A DNA stretch of 64,000 nt from Kitasatospora sp. NBC_01246 (GCF_036226505.1 NZ_CP108484.1:2356001-2420000), one strand, 5' to 3'; positions 40,727-49,140 are shown, numbered from the stretch's first letter. Program-made: numbers and translations. Notes: generated from the sequence alone by a model not told the origin.

Positions 40727-41683
40727 TCAGTAGCGCCCGCCGGTCGGCGCCGGCAGCGCGTCCAGCTCGGCGAGGTCGGCCGCCGAGAGCACCAGGTCGG
40801 CCGCCCCCGCGTTGTCCACCAGGTAGCGCGGCGTCTTGGTGCCCGGGATCGGGAGGACGTACCGGCCCTGCGCCAGCACCCAGGCCAGCGCGACCTGCGC
40901 GGGCGTCGCGCCGACCCGGTCGGCGACCTCCTTCACCTTCGCCACCAGGGCCAGGTTGGCCGCCAGCGCGTCCTGCTGGAAGCGCGGCAGCGAGCGGCGG
41001 AAGTCGTCCGCCGGCAGCTCGTCCAGGGAGGAGATGCTGCCGGTCAGGAAGCCCCGGCCGAGCGGCGAGAACGGCAGGAAGGCGATGCCCTCGGCCTCGG
41101 TGTACGGCAGCACCTCGGCCAGCGCGTCCCTGGTCCACAGCGACAGCTCGGACTGCACGGACGCCACCGGATGCACCGCCTGGGCCCGCTTGATCTCCTC
41201 GACGGTGACCTCGGAGAGCCCGATCCGGAGCGCCTTGCCGGCCGCGACGGCCTCGGCGAGCGCGCCCCAGGTCTCCTCGATCGGCACCTCCGGGTCGACC
41301 CGGTGCAGCTGGTAGAGGTCGACGTGGTCGGTGCCCAGACGGCGCAGGCTCTCGTCGATCGCGCGCCGCACGTGCTCGGGCCGACCGTCGTTGTCCACCC
41401 GCCGGTCGCCGGTGCCCGGCACCAGGCCGACCTTGGTGGCCAGCACCGCGCGCTCCCGGTACGGACCGGCCAGGGCGGCGCCGACCACCTCCTCGTTGCT
41501 GTACGGGCCGTAGATGTCGGCGGTGTCGATCAGCGTGACGCCGAGGTCCAGCGCCTCGCGGATCACCCGGGCCGAGGTGTCGTCGTCACGGTTGCGCAGG
41601 TCGTAGGCCCAGGTCATGCCCATGCAGCCGAGACCGACCACTCCGACCTCGGGACCCTGCTGACCAAGCGTGGTGGTACGCAT
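40727..41683 (-). CDS. Aldo/keto reductase
   Basis: 318 residues from ATG 41683; the frame opens at 41719 but the first 12 residues (MPLIHDTKEHRK) are not family-like. The (beta/alpha)8 barrel is complete: strand VGVVGLGCMGMTWAY, catalytic Tyr in DTADIYGPYSNEEVVG, Lys in AVLATKVGLVPG, His in LYQLHRVDPEVPIEETW, and the NADP(H) site LPIPGTKTPRYLVDN near the C-terminus. It reduces aldehydes or ketones with NADPH. It is preceded by the GDSL hydrolase gene in the same direction (64-bp gap), so the two may be co-transcribed. Confidence 0.94.
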   Translation of the reverse strand: MRTTTLGQQGPEVGVVGLGCMGMTWAYDLRNRDDDTSARVIREALDLGVTLIDTADIYGPYSNEEVVGAALAGPYRERAVLATKVGLVPGTGDRRVDNDGRPEHVRRAIDESLRRLGTDHVDLYQLHRVDPEVPIEETWGALAEAVAAGKALRIGLSEVTVEEIKRAQAVHPVASVQSELSLWTRDALAEVLPYTEAEGIAFLPFSPLGRGFLTGSISSLDELPADDFRRSLPRFQQDALAANLALVAKVKEVADRVGATPAQVALAWVLAQGRYVLPIPGTKTPRYLVDNAGAADLVLSAADLAELDALPAPTGGRY

Positions 41684-41747
41684 CTTCCGGTGCTCCTTCG
41701 TGTCGTGGATCAACGGCACCAGCCTCTCCCTTGGAGTGCGCTCAAGG

Positions 41748-42368
41748 TCAAGCCCGCGCGCCCCGCACGAAGTCCCGCCAGCCGCCGGACAGCACCAGAG
41801 CGGCGAGGACGCGGTAACCGCCGGCGCCCGGGTGCGCGCCGTCGCCCGCCGCCGCCTCGGCCGCCCAGACCCGGTCCGCGGCGAGCGCGGCCGTCACGTC
41901 GACGAACGGCACGCCGCGCTCGGCGCAGAGCCCGGCGATCCGCCCGGCGAGGTCCAGCAGCGGCTCCAGGTGGTCCCGGCCCCAGCACATCACCGGCGGC
42001 GGCCCGACCACGAGCACGCCGAGGCCGCGCTCGCGGGCGCCGTCCAGGATCGCGGTCAGGTTGGCCAGGCAGCGGGCCGGCGCCACCCGGGGTCCGCCGT
42101 CCTGCGGCGTGGCGTCGTTGCTGCCGACCGAGACCACCAGCCGGTTGTCCGCGCCCGGCAGGGTCCGTGCGTCGAGCTCCGCCCAGATCCGGCGCAGCAC
42201 GTCCGAGGAGGTGTTGCGCCGGACGCCCAGGTTGAAGGCGGTGAGCTCGGCGGGCGCCGCCCGGCCGGTCTCCTGGAGCACCCGGCCGACCCAGCCGCGG
42301 TACTCCGGGTCACCGACGCCCTGGGTGAAGGAGTCCCCGATGAAGCAGATGCGCAAGTCCTTGATCAT
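41748..42368 (-). CDS. SGNH/GDSL hydrolase
   Basis: 206 residues from ATG 42368, which has TACCGT 6 nt upstream and no ribosome site, so the transcript is probably leaderless. Block I ICFIGDSFTQGVGDP gives the nucleophile Ser in GDS; block II is a Gly in FNLGVRR; block III the Asn in SVGSNDATPQ; block V the Asp and His in GAHPGAGGYR. A hydrolase of esters of carbohydrates or lipids is likely; without a signal peptide it is cytoplasmic. Upstream the frame remains open but only as a shadow of the divergent gene. Confidence 0.92.
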   Translation of the reverse strand: MIKDLRICFIGDSFTQGVGDPEYRGWVGRVLQETGRAAPAELTAFNLGVRRNTSSDVLRRIWAELDARTLPGADNRLVVSVGSNDATPQDGGPRVAPARCLANLTAILDGARERGLGVLVVGPPPVMCWGRDHLEPLLDLAGRIAGLCAERGVPFVDVTAALAADRVWAAEAAAGDGAHPGAGGYRVLAALVLSGGWRDFVRGARA

Positions 42369-42762
42369 CCGGTCACGGTAGGACGCGGCCGACCACGCCG
42401 GGCACCTTTCCACAGGGTGGACGCCGCCACCCCCGGCCCCGGCCGCGCGCCAGGACGGGGAGCGTACGAAGCGCAGCCGGGGCGCGCGGATGGATCGTGT
42501 GCAACGGCCGGACCGGACCAAAGCGCCTCCCCCGGACCGCCGCAGCGCGGCGCCCCGCCCGCCCGGCCCCGGGGGCGGACGGCCCGGGGCCGGTCCGCGG
42601 CGGCCGACCGCCCGCCAAACCGGCGCGCGAGAGCTCCCGGGTGCCGCCCCGCACCACGAGGCGCCCGCGCCCAGGCCTGGCCCCGCGCGGCCGGCGGCTC
42701 CGACGATGAGCGCTGCCGGACCCGTTCCGGGCTCCGGCGCCACGTCCGTCCAGGAGGTCGCC
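42369..42762. other. 394-bp divergent region without a recognisable gene
   Basis: It lies between the GDSL hydrolase gene (minus) and the choice-of-anchor C gene (plus). It is very GC-rich and holds several open frames in different phases that are mutually antisense and lack domain content or good starts. TACCGT at 42375-42380 (minus) is the probable hydrolase promoter element. CAGGAGGTCGCC before 42763 is the ribosome site of the plus-strand gene. I saw no other structured element. Confidence 0.6.
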
Positions 42763-43392
42763 ATGTCGTTCCCGCGCACCCGTACCGCCGCCGTCACCCT
42801 CGCGCTGCTCGTCGGCGGCGTCACCGCCTCGGCGGTTCCCGCCCGGGCCGCCGGCACCGCCGACCGCGCGGCGGCCCAGAGCCGGGCCCTCAGCCGCTTC
42901 GACGACGGCAGCTTCGAGACGCCGAAGGTGGCGGCGAACTCCTTCCTCGGCCTCTCGGCCGGACAGTCCATCGGCCCGTGGCGCGTCACCGGCGGCAGCG
43001 TGGACCTGATCGGCGCCGGCTTCTGGCAGGCCGCCGAGGGCGACCAGTCCGTCGACCTGAACGGCTCCTCCCAGGGCACCGTGGCCCAGACCTTCGCCAC
43101 CACGCCGGGCGCCACCTACTCGGTGACGTACGCGCTGGCGGGGAACCCCGAGGGCGGACCGGCCGTCAAGACCGGCCGGGCCCTCGTCGACGGCCAGGAC
43201 TTCCAGGACTTCTCCTTCGACACCACCGGCAAGTCGCGGGCCGCCATGGGGTACGTGGGCCGCCAGTTCACCTTCGTGGCCACCAGCGCCTCCACCACAC
43301 TGGCCTTCGCCAGCACCACCGGCAGCGGCGCCTACGGCCCGGTGGTGGACGACGTCCAGGTCCGGGAGTGCCGGGCCTGCCCCACCTGCTGA
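42763..43392 (+). CDS. Choice-of-anchor C family secreted protein (DUF642-like)
   Basis: 209 residues from ATG 42763 behind CAGGAGG. The signal peptide (AAVTLALLVGGVTASAVPAR) ends near RAAGTAD. The mature domain is a galactose-binding-like beta sandwich: FDDGSFETPKVAANSFLGLS, GPWRVTGGSVDLIGAGFWQA, AEGDQSVDLNGSSQGTVAQT and TYSVTYALAGNPEGGPA are hallmarks of the choice-of-anchor C/DUF642 family. The C-terminus has a cysteine-rich ending (VRECRACPTC) that could form disulfides. Probably a cell-wall or polysaccharide-associated exported protein. Confidence 0.88.
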   Translation: MSFPRTRTAAVTLALLVGGVTASAVPARAAGTADRAAAQSRALSRFDDGSFETPKVAANSFLGLSAGQSIGPWRVTGGSVDLIGAGFWQAAEGDQSVDLNGSSQGTVAQTFATTPGATYSVTYALAGNPEGGPAVKTGRALVDGQDFQDFSFDTTGKSRAAMGYVGRQFTFVATSASTTLAFASTTGSGAYGPVVDDVQVRECRACPTC

Positions 43393-43509
43393 CCGCGCGG
43401 CCCGCCCGGGCGTCCACGGCCGCGCCCCGGGAGCGGGCGCTGCCTTAAACCGTTCCTAAAACCTTCCCGGCAACCGCCTCTGATGTGCCGAAGGTGCTTG
43501 ACGTGCACA

Positions 43510-43525
43510 GCTGGTCTAGTCCAGT
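43510..43525 (+). promoter_or_regulatory. DasR (dre) operator-like site upstream of the chitinase gene
   Basis: GCTGGTCTAGTCCAGT matches the dre consensus ACTGGTCTAGACCAGT at 14 of 16 positions. TTGACG at 43498-43503 is a -35 element, placing the site inside the promoter. DasR represses chitinase genes and is released by glucosamine-6-phosphate, so this chitinase should be induced by chitin-derived GlcNAc. Confidence 0.75.
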
Positions 43526-43641
43526 TTGAAGCTGCACCGCGCACCTCCCCGCACCGGACCACGCCCCCACCGCACCCGCCGCCCGCCCGCGCTCCCCCTC
43601 GCGTGGCGGGCGGCGGGCGCACCGTCCCGAGAGGCACCCCC

Positions 43642-45171
43642 ATGCCACGCGCGCCCCACGACACCCACGCGCCCGACGCCCCCGCCCGGCACCGCCGCCC
43701 CGCCGTCCGGGTCAAGCTGCTCGGTCTCGCCGCCGCCACCGTGCTGGCCGGCGGCGGGCTCGCCTCGCTCGCCGGGAGCGCCGGCGCGGCCGACGGCAAC
43801 CTACTCGGCAACGCCGGGTTCGAGAGCGGCTCGGCGAGCCCCTGGAGCTGTTCGGCCACCACCGGCAGCGTCGTCGGCACCGGCGCGCACAGCGGCTCGT
43901 ACGCGCTGCGGGGCGGCGTGAGCAGCAGCGACACCGCGCAGTGCGGCCAGAGCGTCGCCGTTCGTCCCAACACCACGTACACGCTGAGCGCCTGGGTCCA
44001 GGGCCAGTACGTCTACCTCGGCGCGACCGGCAGCGGGGTCACCGACCCGGCCGTCTGGACCCCCGGCGGCCCCGCCTGGCAGCAGCTCTCCACCACCTTC
44101 ACCACCGGCCCGGCCGCCAGCAGCGTGACGGTCTACCTGCACGGCTGGTACGGGCAGGGCGGCTACCTCGCCGACGACGTCACGCTCACCGGTCCGGGCG
44201 GCAACCCGACCACCCCGCCGCCGACTTCGGCCACGCCGACGCCGACCCCCACGCCCACCGGCACCGGAACGCCCACCACCCCGCCGCCGGCCACCGCCGT
44301 CCCGGTGGCCCCGTACATCGACATGGGCGCCTGGCCGACCCCGTCGATGCCCGCGATGGCCCAGGCCGGCAATCTGAAGTCCTTCACCATGGGCTTCGTG
44401 ACCGGCGTCGGCTGCAAGGCCAGCTGGTTCAACGCCTACGACCCGCGCACCGGCTGGGCCAAGGACCAGGTGGACGCGCTGCGCGCGGCCGGCGGCGACG
44501 TGAAGGTGTCCTTCGGCGGTGCCAGCGGCACCGAACTCGCCGCCGCCTGCACCTCGGTGGACTCGCTGTTCGCCGAGTACGACGCCGTGGTCAAGGCCTA
44601 CGGCCTGCGCTACGTCGACTTCGACATCGAGGGCGCCGCGATCGCCGACACCGTCGCCAACGACCGCCGCTCCGCCGCGCTGGCCAAGCTGCAGAAGGCC
44701 AACCCCGGCCTGAAGGTGTCGTTCACCCTGCCGGTGCTGCCCGAGGGGCTCACCGCCGAGGGTATCGCCATCGTCCGCTCGGCCCGGGACGCGGGCGTGG
44801 CCGTCGACCTGGTGAACGCGATGGCGATGGACTACTACCGCACCGGCGCCGACTACGGCGACGCGGCCGTCCAGGCGGCCCAGGGCCTCTACGGCCAGCT
44901 CAAGTCGCTCTACCCGGCGAAGAGCGACGCCCAGCTCTGGGCCGCGGTCGGCATCACCCCGATGCTCGGGGAGAACGACGACCACCAGGTCTACAACCAG
45001 GCGGACGCCCGGCAGCTGGTCGCCTTCGCCCAGCAGCACCACCTCGGCGAGCTGGCCTTCTGGGACGCCACCCGGGACGCCAACGCCTGCACCGGAGCGC
45101 TCTACAAGTGCACCAACATCGCCCAGCAGCCGTACGAGTTCGCGAAGATCTTCGCCCAGTACGCGGGCTGA
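43642..45171 (+). CDS. GH18 chitinase with N-terminal carbohydrate-binding domain
   Basis: 509 residues from ATG 43642. The signal peptide (VKLLGLAAATVLAGGGLASL ending GAAD) is followed by a beta-sandwich carbohydrate-binding module (GNLLGNAGFESGSASPWSCS to YLADDVTLTGPGG), a Pro/Thr linker and the GH18 catalytic barrel. The active-site motif is YVDFDIEG (DxxDxDxE family) with catalytic Glu330, preceded by VSFGGASG and followed by MAMDYYRTG. It hydrolyses beta-1,4 GlcNAc links in extracellular chitin. A DasR-like operator and -35 element lie upstream. It ends in a 21-bp-arm hairpin shared with the convergent LysE gene. Confidence 0.95.
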   Translation: MPRAPHDTHAPDAPARHRRPAVRVKLLGLAAATVLAGGGLASLAGSAGAADGNLLGNAGFESGSASPWSCSATTGSVVGTGAHSGSYALRGGVSSSDTAQCGQSVAVRPNTTYTLSAWVQGQYVYLGATGSGVTDPAVWTPGGPAWQQLSTTFTTGPAASSVTVYLHGWYGQGGYLADDVTLTGPGGNPTTPPPTSATPTPTPTPTGTGTPTTPPPATAVPVAPYIDMGAWPTPSMPAMAQAGNLKSFTMGFVTGVGCKASWFNAYDPRTGWAKDQVDALRAAGGDVKVSFGGASGTELAAACTSVDSLFAEYDAVVKAYGLRYVDFDIEGAAIADTVANDRRSAALAKLQKANPGLKVSFTLPVLPEGLTAEGIAIVRSARDAGVAVDLVNAMAMDYYRTGADYGDAAVQAAQGLYGQLKSLYPAKSDAQLWAAVGITPMLGENDDHQVYNQADARQLVAFAQQHHLGELAFWDATRDANACTGALYKCTNIAQQPYEFAKIFAQYAG

Positions 45172-45183
45172 GCGGGGCGGTCA

Positions 45184-45227
45184 CCGTCGGCGGTCACCGG
45201 CCCCGCGGGGCCGGTGACCGCCGACGG
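45184..45227. terminator. Bidirectional terminator between chitinase and LysE genes
   Basis: A 44-bp element with perfect 21-bp arms and a 2-nt centre (CCCCGCGGGG at the tip). It ends 5 bp before the LysE stop and starts 13 bp after the chitinase stop, so it can serve both. Confidence 0.85.
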
Positions 45228-45231
45228 CGGC

Positions 45232-45882
45232 TCAGGGCGCCGCCACCGCCGCGTTCGAGCGGTCCGCCACGAGCCGCACCGCGAAGCCGGCCAGCGCCGT
45301 GCCCATCAGGTACCGGTGGACCCGCTGCCAGGTCGGGCGGCGCGCGAAGAAGGCCGACACCGAGCCCGCCATCAGCACGAAGACCGCGTTGCCGGCCACG
45401 CCGACCGCGATCTGCGTCAGGCCCAGCAGCAGGCTCTGCACCGCGACGTGGCCGCGGTCCGGATCGACGAACTGCGGCAGCAGCGAGACGTACAGGATCG
45501 CGATCTTCGGGTTCAGCAGGCAGGTCAGCAGGCCCATGCCGAACAGCCGGGCGGGCCGGTCGGCCGCCAGTTCCTTCGGCGCGAACGCCGAAGTGCCACC
45601 CGGCCGGACGGCCTTCCAGGCCAGCCAGAGCAGGTAGCCCGCGCCCGCCAGCTTGAGCGCCAGATAGACCTCCGGCACCAGCGCGAACACCGCCGCGATC
45701 CCGGCCGTCGCCGCGACCAGGTAGACCAGGAAGCCGACGAAGACGCCCGCCAGCGAGGTCAGCCCGGCCCGGCGGCCCTGGGCGACCGAGCGGGACACCA
45801 GGTAGATCATATTCGGGCCGGGGGACAGGACCATCCCCAGTTCCACCATCGCGATGCCGGCTATCGCGCCGAGACTCACCAT
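45232..45882 (-). CDS. LysE/RhtB family amino acid exporter
   Basis: 216 residues from GTG 45882. Six hydrophobic helices: MVSLGAIAGIAMVELGMVLS, PGPNMIYLVSRSVAQGRRAG (the LysE N-terminal PGPN motif), LTSLAGVFVGFLVYLVAATAG, ALKLAGAGYLLWLAWKAVR, FGMGLLTCLLNPKIAILYVS (LNPK motif), and SLLLGLTQIAVGVAGNAVFV. Predicted to export lysine, threonine, homoserine or related metabolites. It is convergent with the chitinase gene and reads away from the SDR gene. Confidence 0.93.
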   Translation of the reverse strand: MVSLGAIAGIAMVELGMVLSPGPNMIYLVSRSVAQGRRAGLTSLAGVFVGFLVYLVAATAGIAAVFALVPEVYLALKLAGAGYLLWLAWKAVRPGGTSAFAPKELAADRPARLFGMGLLTCLLNPKIAILYVSLLPQFVDPDRGHVAVQSLLLGLTQIAVGVAGNAVFVLMAGSVSAFFARRPTWQRVHRYLMGTALAGFAVRLVADRSNAAVAAP

Positions 45883-46140
45883 CGTGCCGCTCTCCCCGTT
45901 CCCTTCGTGGCCGCAGTGCGGACACCGCGGGCCGGCGGCCGGCCCGCCGCGAGGCCGCGACGCGCAACCGCCTCGATCCCGCCGCGCACCGCGCCGCGGG
46001 CTCGCAGCACATCCGCCGCGATCAAGGTCTCATCCTACGAATAATGCGATCTCACTTGTCGGGCGCAGCCGCTACAGTCCTCACCACCGCCCGGGGGCGG
46101 CACCGCGGCGGGCACGCCGGTCCGCGTCCGGCCTCCCCGG

Positions 46141-46201
46141 CGGGCCCTGGTCCTGGTCCGGTCCTGTCCGGTCCTGGTCCGGTCCTCGTCCTGGTCCGGT
46201 G
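46141..46201. repeat. GGTCCTGGTCCGG tandem repeats upstream of the SDR gene
   Basis: Five imperfect copies of GGTCCTG-GGTCCGG in the 503-bp intergenic region between the LysE gene and the SDR gene. They precede a second, better-ordered 15-bp array. Nothing else in this gap looks like a gene; an upstream in-frame extension of the SDR gene would consist only of these repeats. Confidence 0.75.
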
Positions 46202-46265
46202 GCACGACGGCAGGCGCACCGCCCGCTCGCCTCCGGCCGCGACCACCGGGGCGCCGCAGCGCGGA

Positions 46266-46370
46266 CATCCCAGCACGGGGCATCCCAGCACAGGACACCG
46301 CAGCACAGGGCACCGCAGCACAGGACAGCGCAGCACAGGACAGCGCAGCACACGGCATCGCAGCACAGCG
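46266..46370 (+). repeat. Seven 15-bp tandem repeats in the SDR gene leader
   Basis: Units of CATCGCAGCACAGGA type start at 46266, 46281, 46296, 46311, 46326, 46341 and 46356, with a partial eighth copy. They end 15 bp upstream of the SDR start codon and 4 bp before its GGGGGAGGAC ribosome site. The period is a multiple of 3, so the array is open in the SDR frame (Gly-His-Arg-Ser-Thr units), but the ribosome site shows it is untranslated leader. Confidence 0.92.
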
Positions 46371-46385
46371 CACGAGGGGGAGGAC

Positions 46386-47792
46386 ATGACGGTCCGGAGC
46401 GACGAGCGGACAGCGGCCGACGAGATAGGCCCGGAGGAGCTGGCAGCCTTCGGCCGCACCCTCGGACGCCTGCGCGCCCTCCCCGCCGACCACTCGGTCC
46501 GCCGGCACGCCGAGCGCCAACTGGAGTCCTTCGTCCGGGAGAGCCGCAAGCGCCGTCGCCAGGACGCCCGGGACGAGGACCGCCTGGCCGATGCCGGCCT
46601 GCTCGCCGCCACCGCCACCGGCGCGCCGGACCGCCGCGAGGACGCGCCGCTGACCGCCGCCGCCCCGGCCGCCCCGCTCGGCGAGCTCCGGCTCGGCCGC
46701 CGCTGCTACGTCTGCAAGCAGCACTACCGCCGGGTGGACGCCTTCTACCACATGCTCTGCCCCGGCTGCGCCGTCGACAACACCGCCCGTCGCGGCCTCA
46801 GCACCGACCTGCGCGGGCGCCGGGCACTGCTCACCGGCGGCCGGGTGAAGATCGGCTTCCAGCTCGCCCTGATGATGCTGCGCGACGGCGCCGAACTGAT
46901 CGTCACCAGCCGCTTCCCGCACGACACCGTACGGCGCTTCCACGCCGCCGCCGGCAGCGCCGAGTGGCGCGACCGCCTCACCGTGGTCGGCATCGACCTG
47001 CGCGACCCGCGCCAGGTACTCGGCCTCACCGAGCAACTCCGCGCCGACGGCCGCCCGCTGGACATCCTGGTCAACAACGCCGCGCAGACCCTGCGCCGCC
47101 CGCCCGGGTCCTACGCCCTGCTGGCCGCCGGTGAGCGGGCCGCACTGCCCGCCGCGCCCACCGCGGTCGTCCACGCCCCGGGGTTCCGGCCGATGCCCGC
47201 CCTCGCCCCGGCCTGGCCCGCCGCCGAACTCGACACCGCCGCCGACCGGTCGGCCCTCGCCCTGCCGTCCGAGTGGGCCGACGAGGCGGGCCTGCTGCCC
47301 GACCCCGCGCCGGTCAACTCCTGGTCCGCCCGGCTCGGCGCGCTGGACCCGGCGGAGCTCCTGGAGACCCAGCTGGTCAACGCGCTCGCGCCCGCGCTGC
47401 TCTGCGACCGCCTGCTGCCGCTGCTGCTGGCCGCGCCGCACGCCCGCCGCTACATCGTCAACGTCACCGCGGTGGAGGGCCGGTTCGCCGTCCGCAACAA
47501 GACCGCCGGTCACCCGCACACCAACATGGCCAAGGCCGCCCTCAACATGCTCACCCGCACCAGCGCCGAGGAACTCGCCGCTCAGGGCGTCCACATGTGC
47601 GCGGTCGACACCGGCTGGATCACCGACGAGAACCCGGCCCCCAAGAAGGCCCGGCTGGCCGCCGACGGGTTCCGCACCCCGCTCGACATCGTCGACGGCG
47701 CCGCGCGCGTCTACGACCCGATCGTCCGCGGCGAGGCCGGGGCGCCGGTGTCGGGCGTCTTCCTCAAGGACTACCGCGAGGCGGCCTGGTGA
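46386..47792 (+). CDS. SDR-fold protein with an N-terminal four-cysteine motif and no catalytic Tyr
   Basis: 468 residues from ATG 46386 behind GGGGGAGGAC. N-terminal 100 residues are helical and charged. C107-x2-C110 (RRCYVCKQHY) and C125-x2-C128 (MLCPGCAVD) form a probable zinc knuckle. A Rossmann domain follows, with LLTGGRVKIGFQLALMMLRD (TGxxxGIG-like loop from residue 150), NNAAQTL (NNAG-like) and VDTGWITDENP. At the SDR active site the YxxxK position reads T379-N-M-A-K383, so the Tyr is absent; an upstream His (HPHTN) may or may not substitute. About 200 residues longer than classical SDRs. Role unknown. Confidence 0.85.
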   Translation: MTVRSDERTAADEIGPEELAAFGRTLGRLRALPADHSVRRHAERQLESFVRESRKRRRQDARDEDRLADAGLLAATATGAPDRREDAPLTAAAPAAPLGELRLGRRCYVCKQHYRRVDAFYHMLCPGCAVDNTARRGLSTDLRGRRALLTGGRVKIGFQLALMMLRDGAELIVTSRFPHDTVRRFHAAAGSAEWRDRLTVVGIDLRDPRQVLGLTEQLRADGRPLDILVNNAAQTLRRPPGSYALLAAGERAALPAAPTAVVHAPGFRPMPALAPAWPAAELDTAADRSALALPSEWADEAGLLPDPAPVNSWSARLGALDPAELLETQLVNALAPALLCDRLLPLLLAAPHARRYIVNVTAVEGRFAVRNKTAGHPHTNMAKAALNMLTRTSAEELAAQGVHMCAVDTGWITDENPAPKKARLAADGFRTPLDIVDGAARVYDPIVRGEAGAPVSGVFLKDYREAAW

Positions 47793-47948
47793 CTCCCGGG
47801 GGCCGGCCGGCCACCGGGCCGGACCTCACCCGTGCGCGGCGCGGGCCGGCCGGACCTCGCCCGCCCGCACGACAACTCGCCGGCCGCTGACGGGCGGAGG
47901 TGCAACCGCGCGCCGTCGCGGGGCTGGGCAGGGCGGGCCGATCTCTCC

Positions 47949-47967
47949 ACAATGGACATGCCATTGT
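47949..47967 (+). promoter_or_regulatory. AT-rich palindrome upstream of the PI-PLC gene
   Basis: ACAATGG-ACATG-CCATTGT, perfect 7-bp arms with one more C-to-G mismatched outer pair. It is 38 bp upstream of the GTG at 48006, in a GC-rich background, so a regulator site is likely. No regulator gene is adjacent. Confidence 0.5.
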
Positions 47968-48005
47968 CGTGATCCGGCCACCACACCCGACGGGGGTACC
48001 AGACC

Positions 48006-48920
48006 GTGCCCGTGACCTCGCACGCGCCGATCAGCCGGCGCACCTTCACCCGAACCGCCCTGCTGGGCGCCCTCACCGCCGCCGGCCTCGGGGCGGCCAC
48101 GCCCCGGGCCGGCGCGCTCGCCGTCCCGGCGGGAGCCGACTGGCTGGGCGCCGTCGACGGCGGAGCCCCGCTCTCCCGGCTCACCCTCCCCGGCACGCAC
48201 GACAGCTGCGCGCTGTACGGCGGCCCGCTGACACAGACCCAGACGCTCGCCCTGCCCGACCAGTTCGCGGCCGGCGTGCGCTTCCTGGACATCCGCTGCC
48301 GCGCGATCGACGGCGTGCTCGCGATCCACCACGGCCCGGTCTTCCAGCAGATCTTCTTCGGCGACGTCCTCAACCACTGCCTGGCCTTCCTCGCCGCCCA
48401 CCCGGGCGAGACCCTGGCCATGCGGGTCAAACAGGAGTACTCCACGGTCTCCGACAGCGAGTTCGGCGCACTCTTCGCCGGCTACCAGGCGCGCTGGCCG
48501 GGCCTGTTCTGGAGCGAGGACCGGATCCCCCGGCTCGGCGAGGTGCGCGGGCGGGTGGTCCTGCTGGCCGACAACTCCGGCCTGCCCGGCCTCCGTTGGG
48601 GCGGGCCCCGGACGGACATCGAGGACGACTACGACATCGGCACCATCTTCGAGCTCAACTCCCGCAAGTGGCCCGAGGTCTCCGCCCACCTGGACGCCGC
48701 CCGCGCCGCCGCCGACCCGGGCCGCCTGTTCCTCACCTTCACCTCCAGCTCCGGCTGGGGCCTCTGGCCGCGCCAGGCCGCGGACGCGATCACGCCGAAG
48801 CTCCGCTCCTACCTGGGCGCCCTCGACCGCCCCGCCCGCCCGGTGCTCGGCACCGTCCCGCTGGACTTCGTGACCCCGGACCTCGCGCGCTCGCTGTACG
48901 CGCTCAACTTCGGCGGCTGA
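48006..48920 (+). CDS. Tat-exported phosphatidylinositol-specific phospholipase C-like protein
   Basis: 304 residues from GTG 48006. Tat signal: ISRRTFTRTALLGALTAAGL with twin Arg at 11-12. The PI-PLC X domain has catalytic His65 in LPGTHDSCA and His108 in LAIHHGPVF, with MRVKQEYSTVSDSEF and LFLTFTSSSGWGLWPRQA towards the C-terminus as in bacterial PI-PLC. It should cleave phosphatidylinositol or related glycolipids outside the cell after folding in the cytoplasm. Upstream lies an AT-rich palindrome; a strong hairpin follows the stop. Confidence 0.9.
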   Translation: MPVTSHAPISRRTFTRTALLGALTAAGLGAATPRAGALAVPAGADWLGAVDGGAPLSRLTLPGTHDSCALYGGPLTQTQTLALPDQFAAGVRFLDIRCRAIDGVLAIHHGPVFQQIFFGDVLNHCLAFLAAHPGETLAMRVKQEYSTVSDSEFGALFAGYQARWPGLFWSEDRIPRLGEVRGRVVLLADNSGLPGLRWGGPRTDIEDDYDIGTIFELNSRKWPEVSAHLDAARAAADPGRLFLTFTSSSGWGLWPRQAADAITPKLRSYLGALDRPARPVLGTVPLDFVTPDLARSLYALNFGG

Positions 48921-48925
48921 CCGGG

Positions 48926-48957
48926 CGGGGCGCGCCCGACCGCCCGGGCGCGCCCCG
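48926..48957 (+). terminator. Hairpin terminator after the PI-PLC gene
   Basis: Perfect 13-bp arms (CGGGGCGCGCCCG and its complement) around a 6-nt loop, 5 bp after the stop. Confidence 0.75.
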
Positions 48958-49014
48958 CTCGCCCGGGCATCCGCGCGCCCTCAACTCCCGCATATCGCAC
49001 GACAATCATCTATC

Positions 49015-49030
49015 TCGCTCGATCGAGCGA
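49015..49030 (+). promoter_or_regulatory. Perfect 16-bp palindrome upstream of the P450-rppA operon
   Basis: TCGCTCGATCGAGCGA is fully self-complementary and sits in an AT-rich stretch (ATCTATC before, ACTATCTT after) about 110 bp upstream of the P450 gene. It is the only such low-GC region nearby and is a strong candidate operator for a dimeric repressor. No regulator gene is adjacent. Confidence 0.65.
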
Positions 49031-49140
49031 ACTATCTTCCTTATCCACATTTTTGCCTTTCCATGGGGGAACATCAGCACGTCCGCGCCCGAACGATCCC
49101 CCGGTCGGGCGGCACCAACTCCGGCCATTGGGATAAGCCC

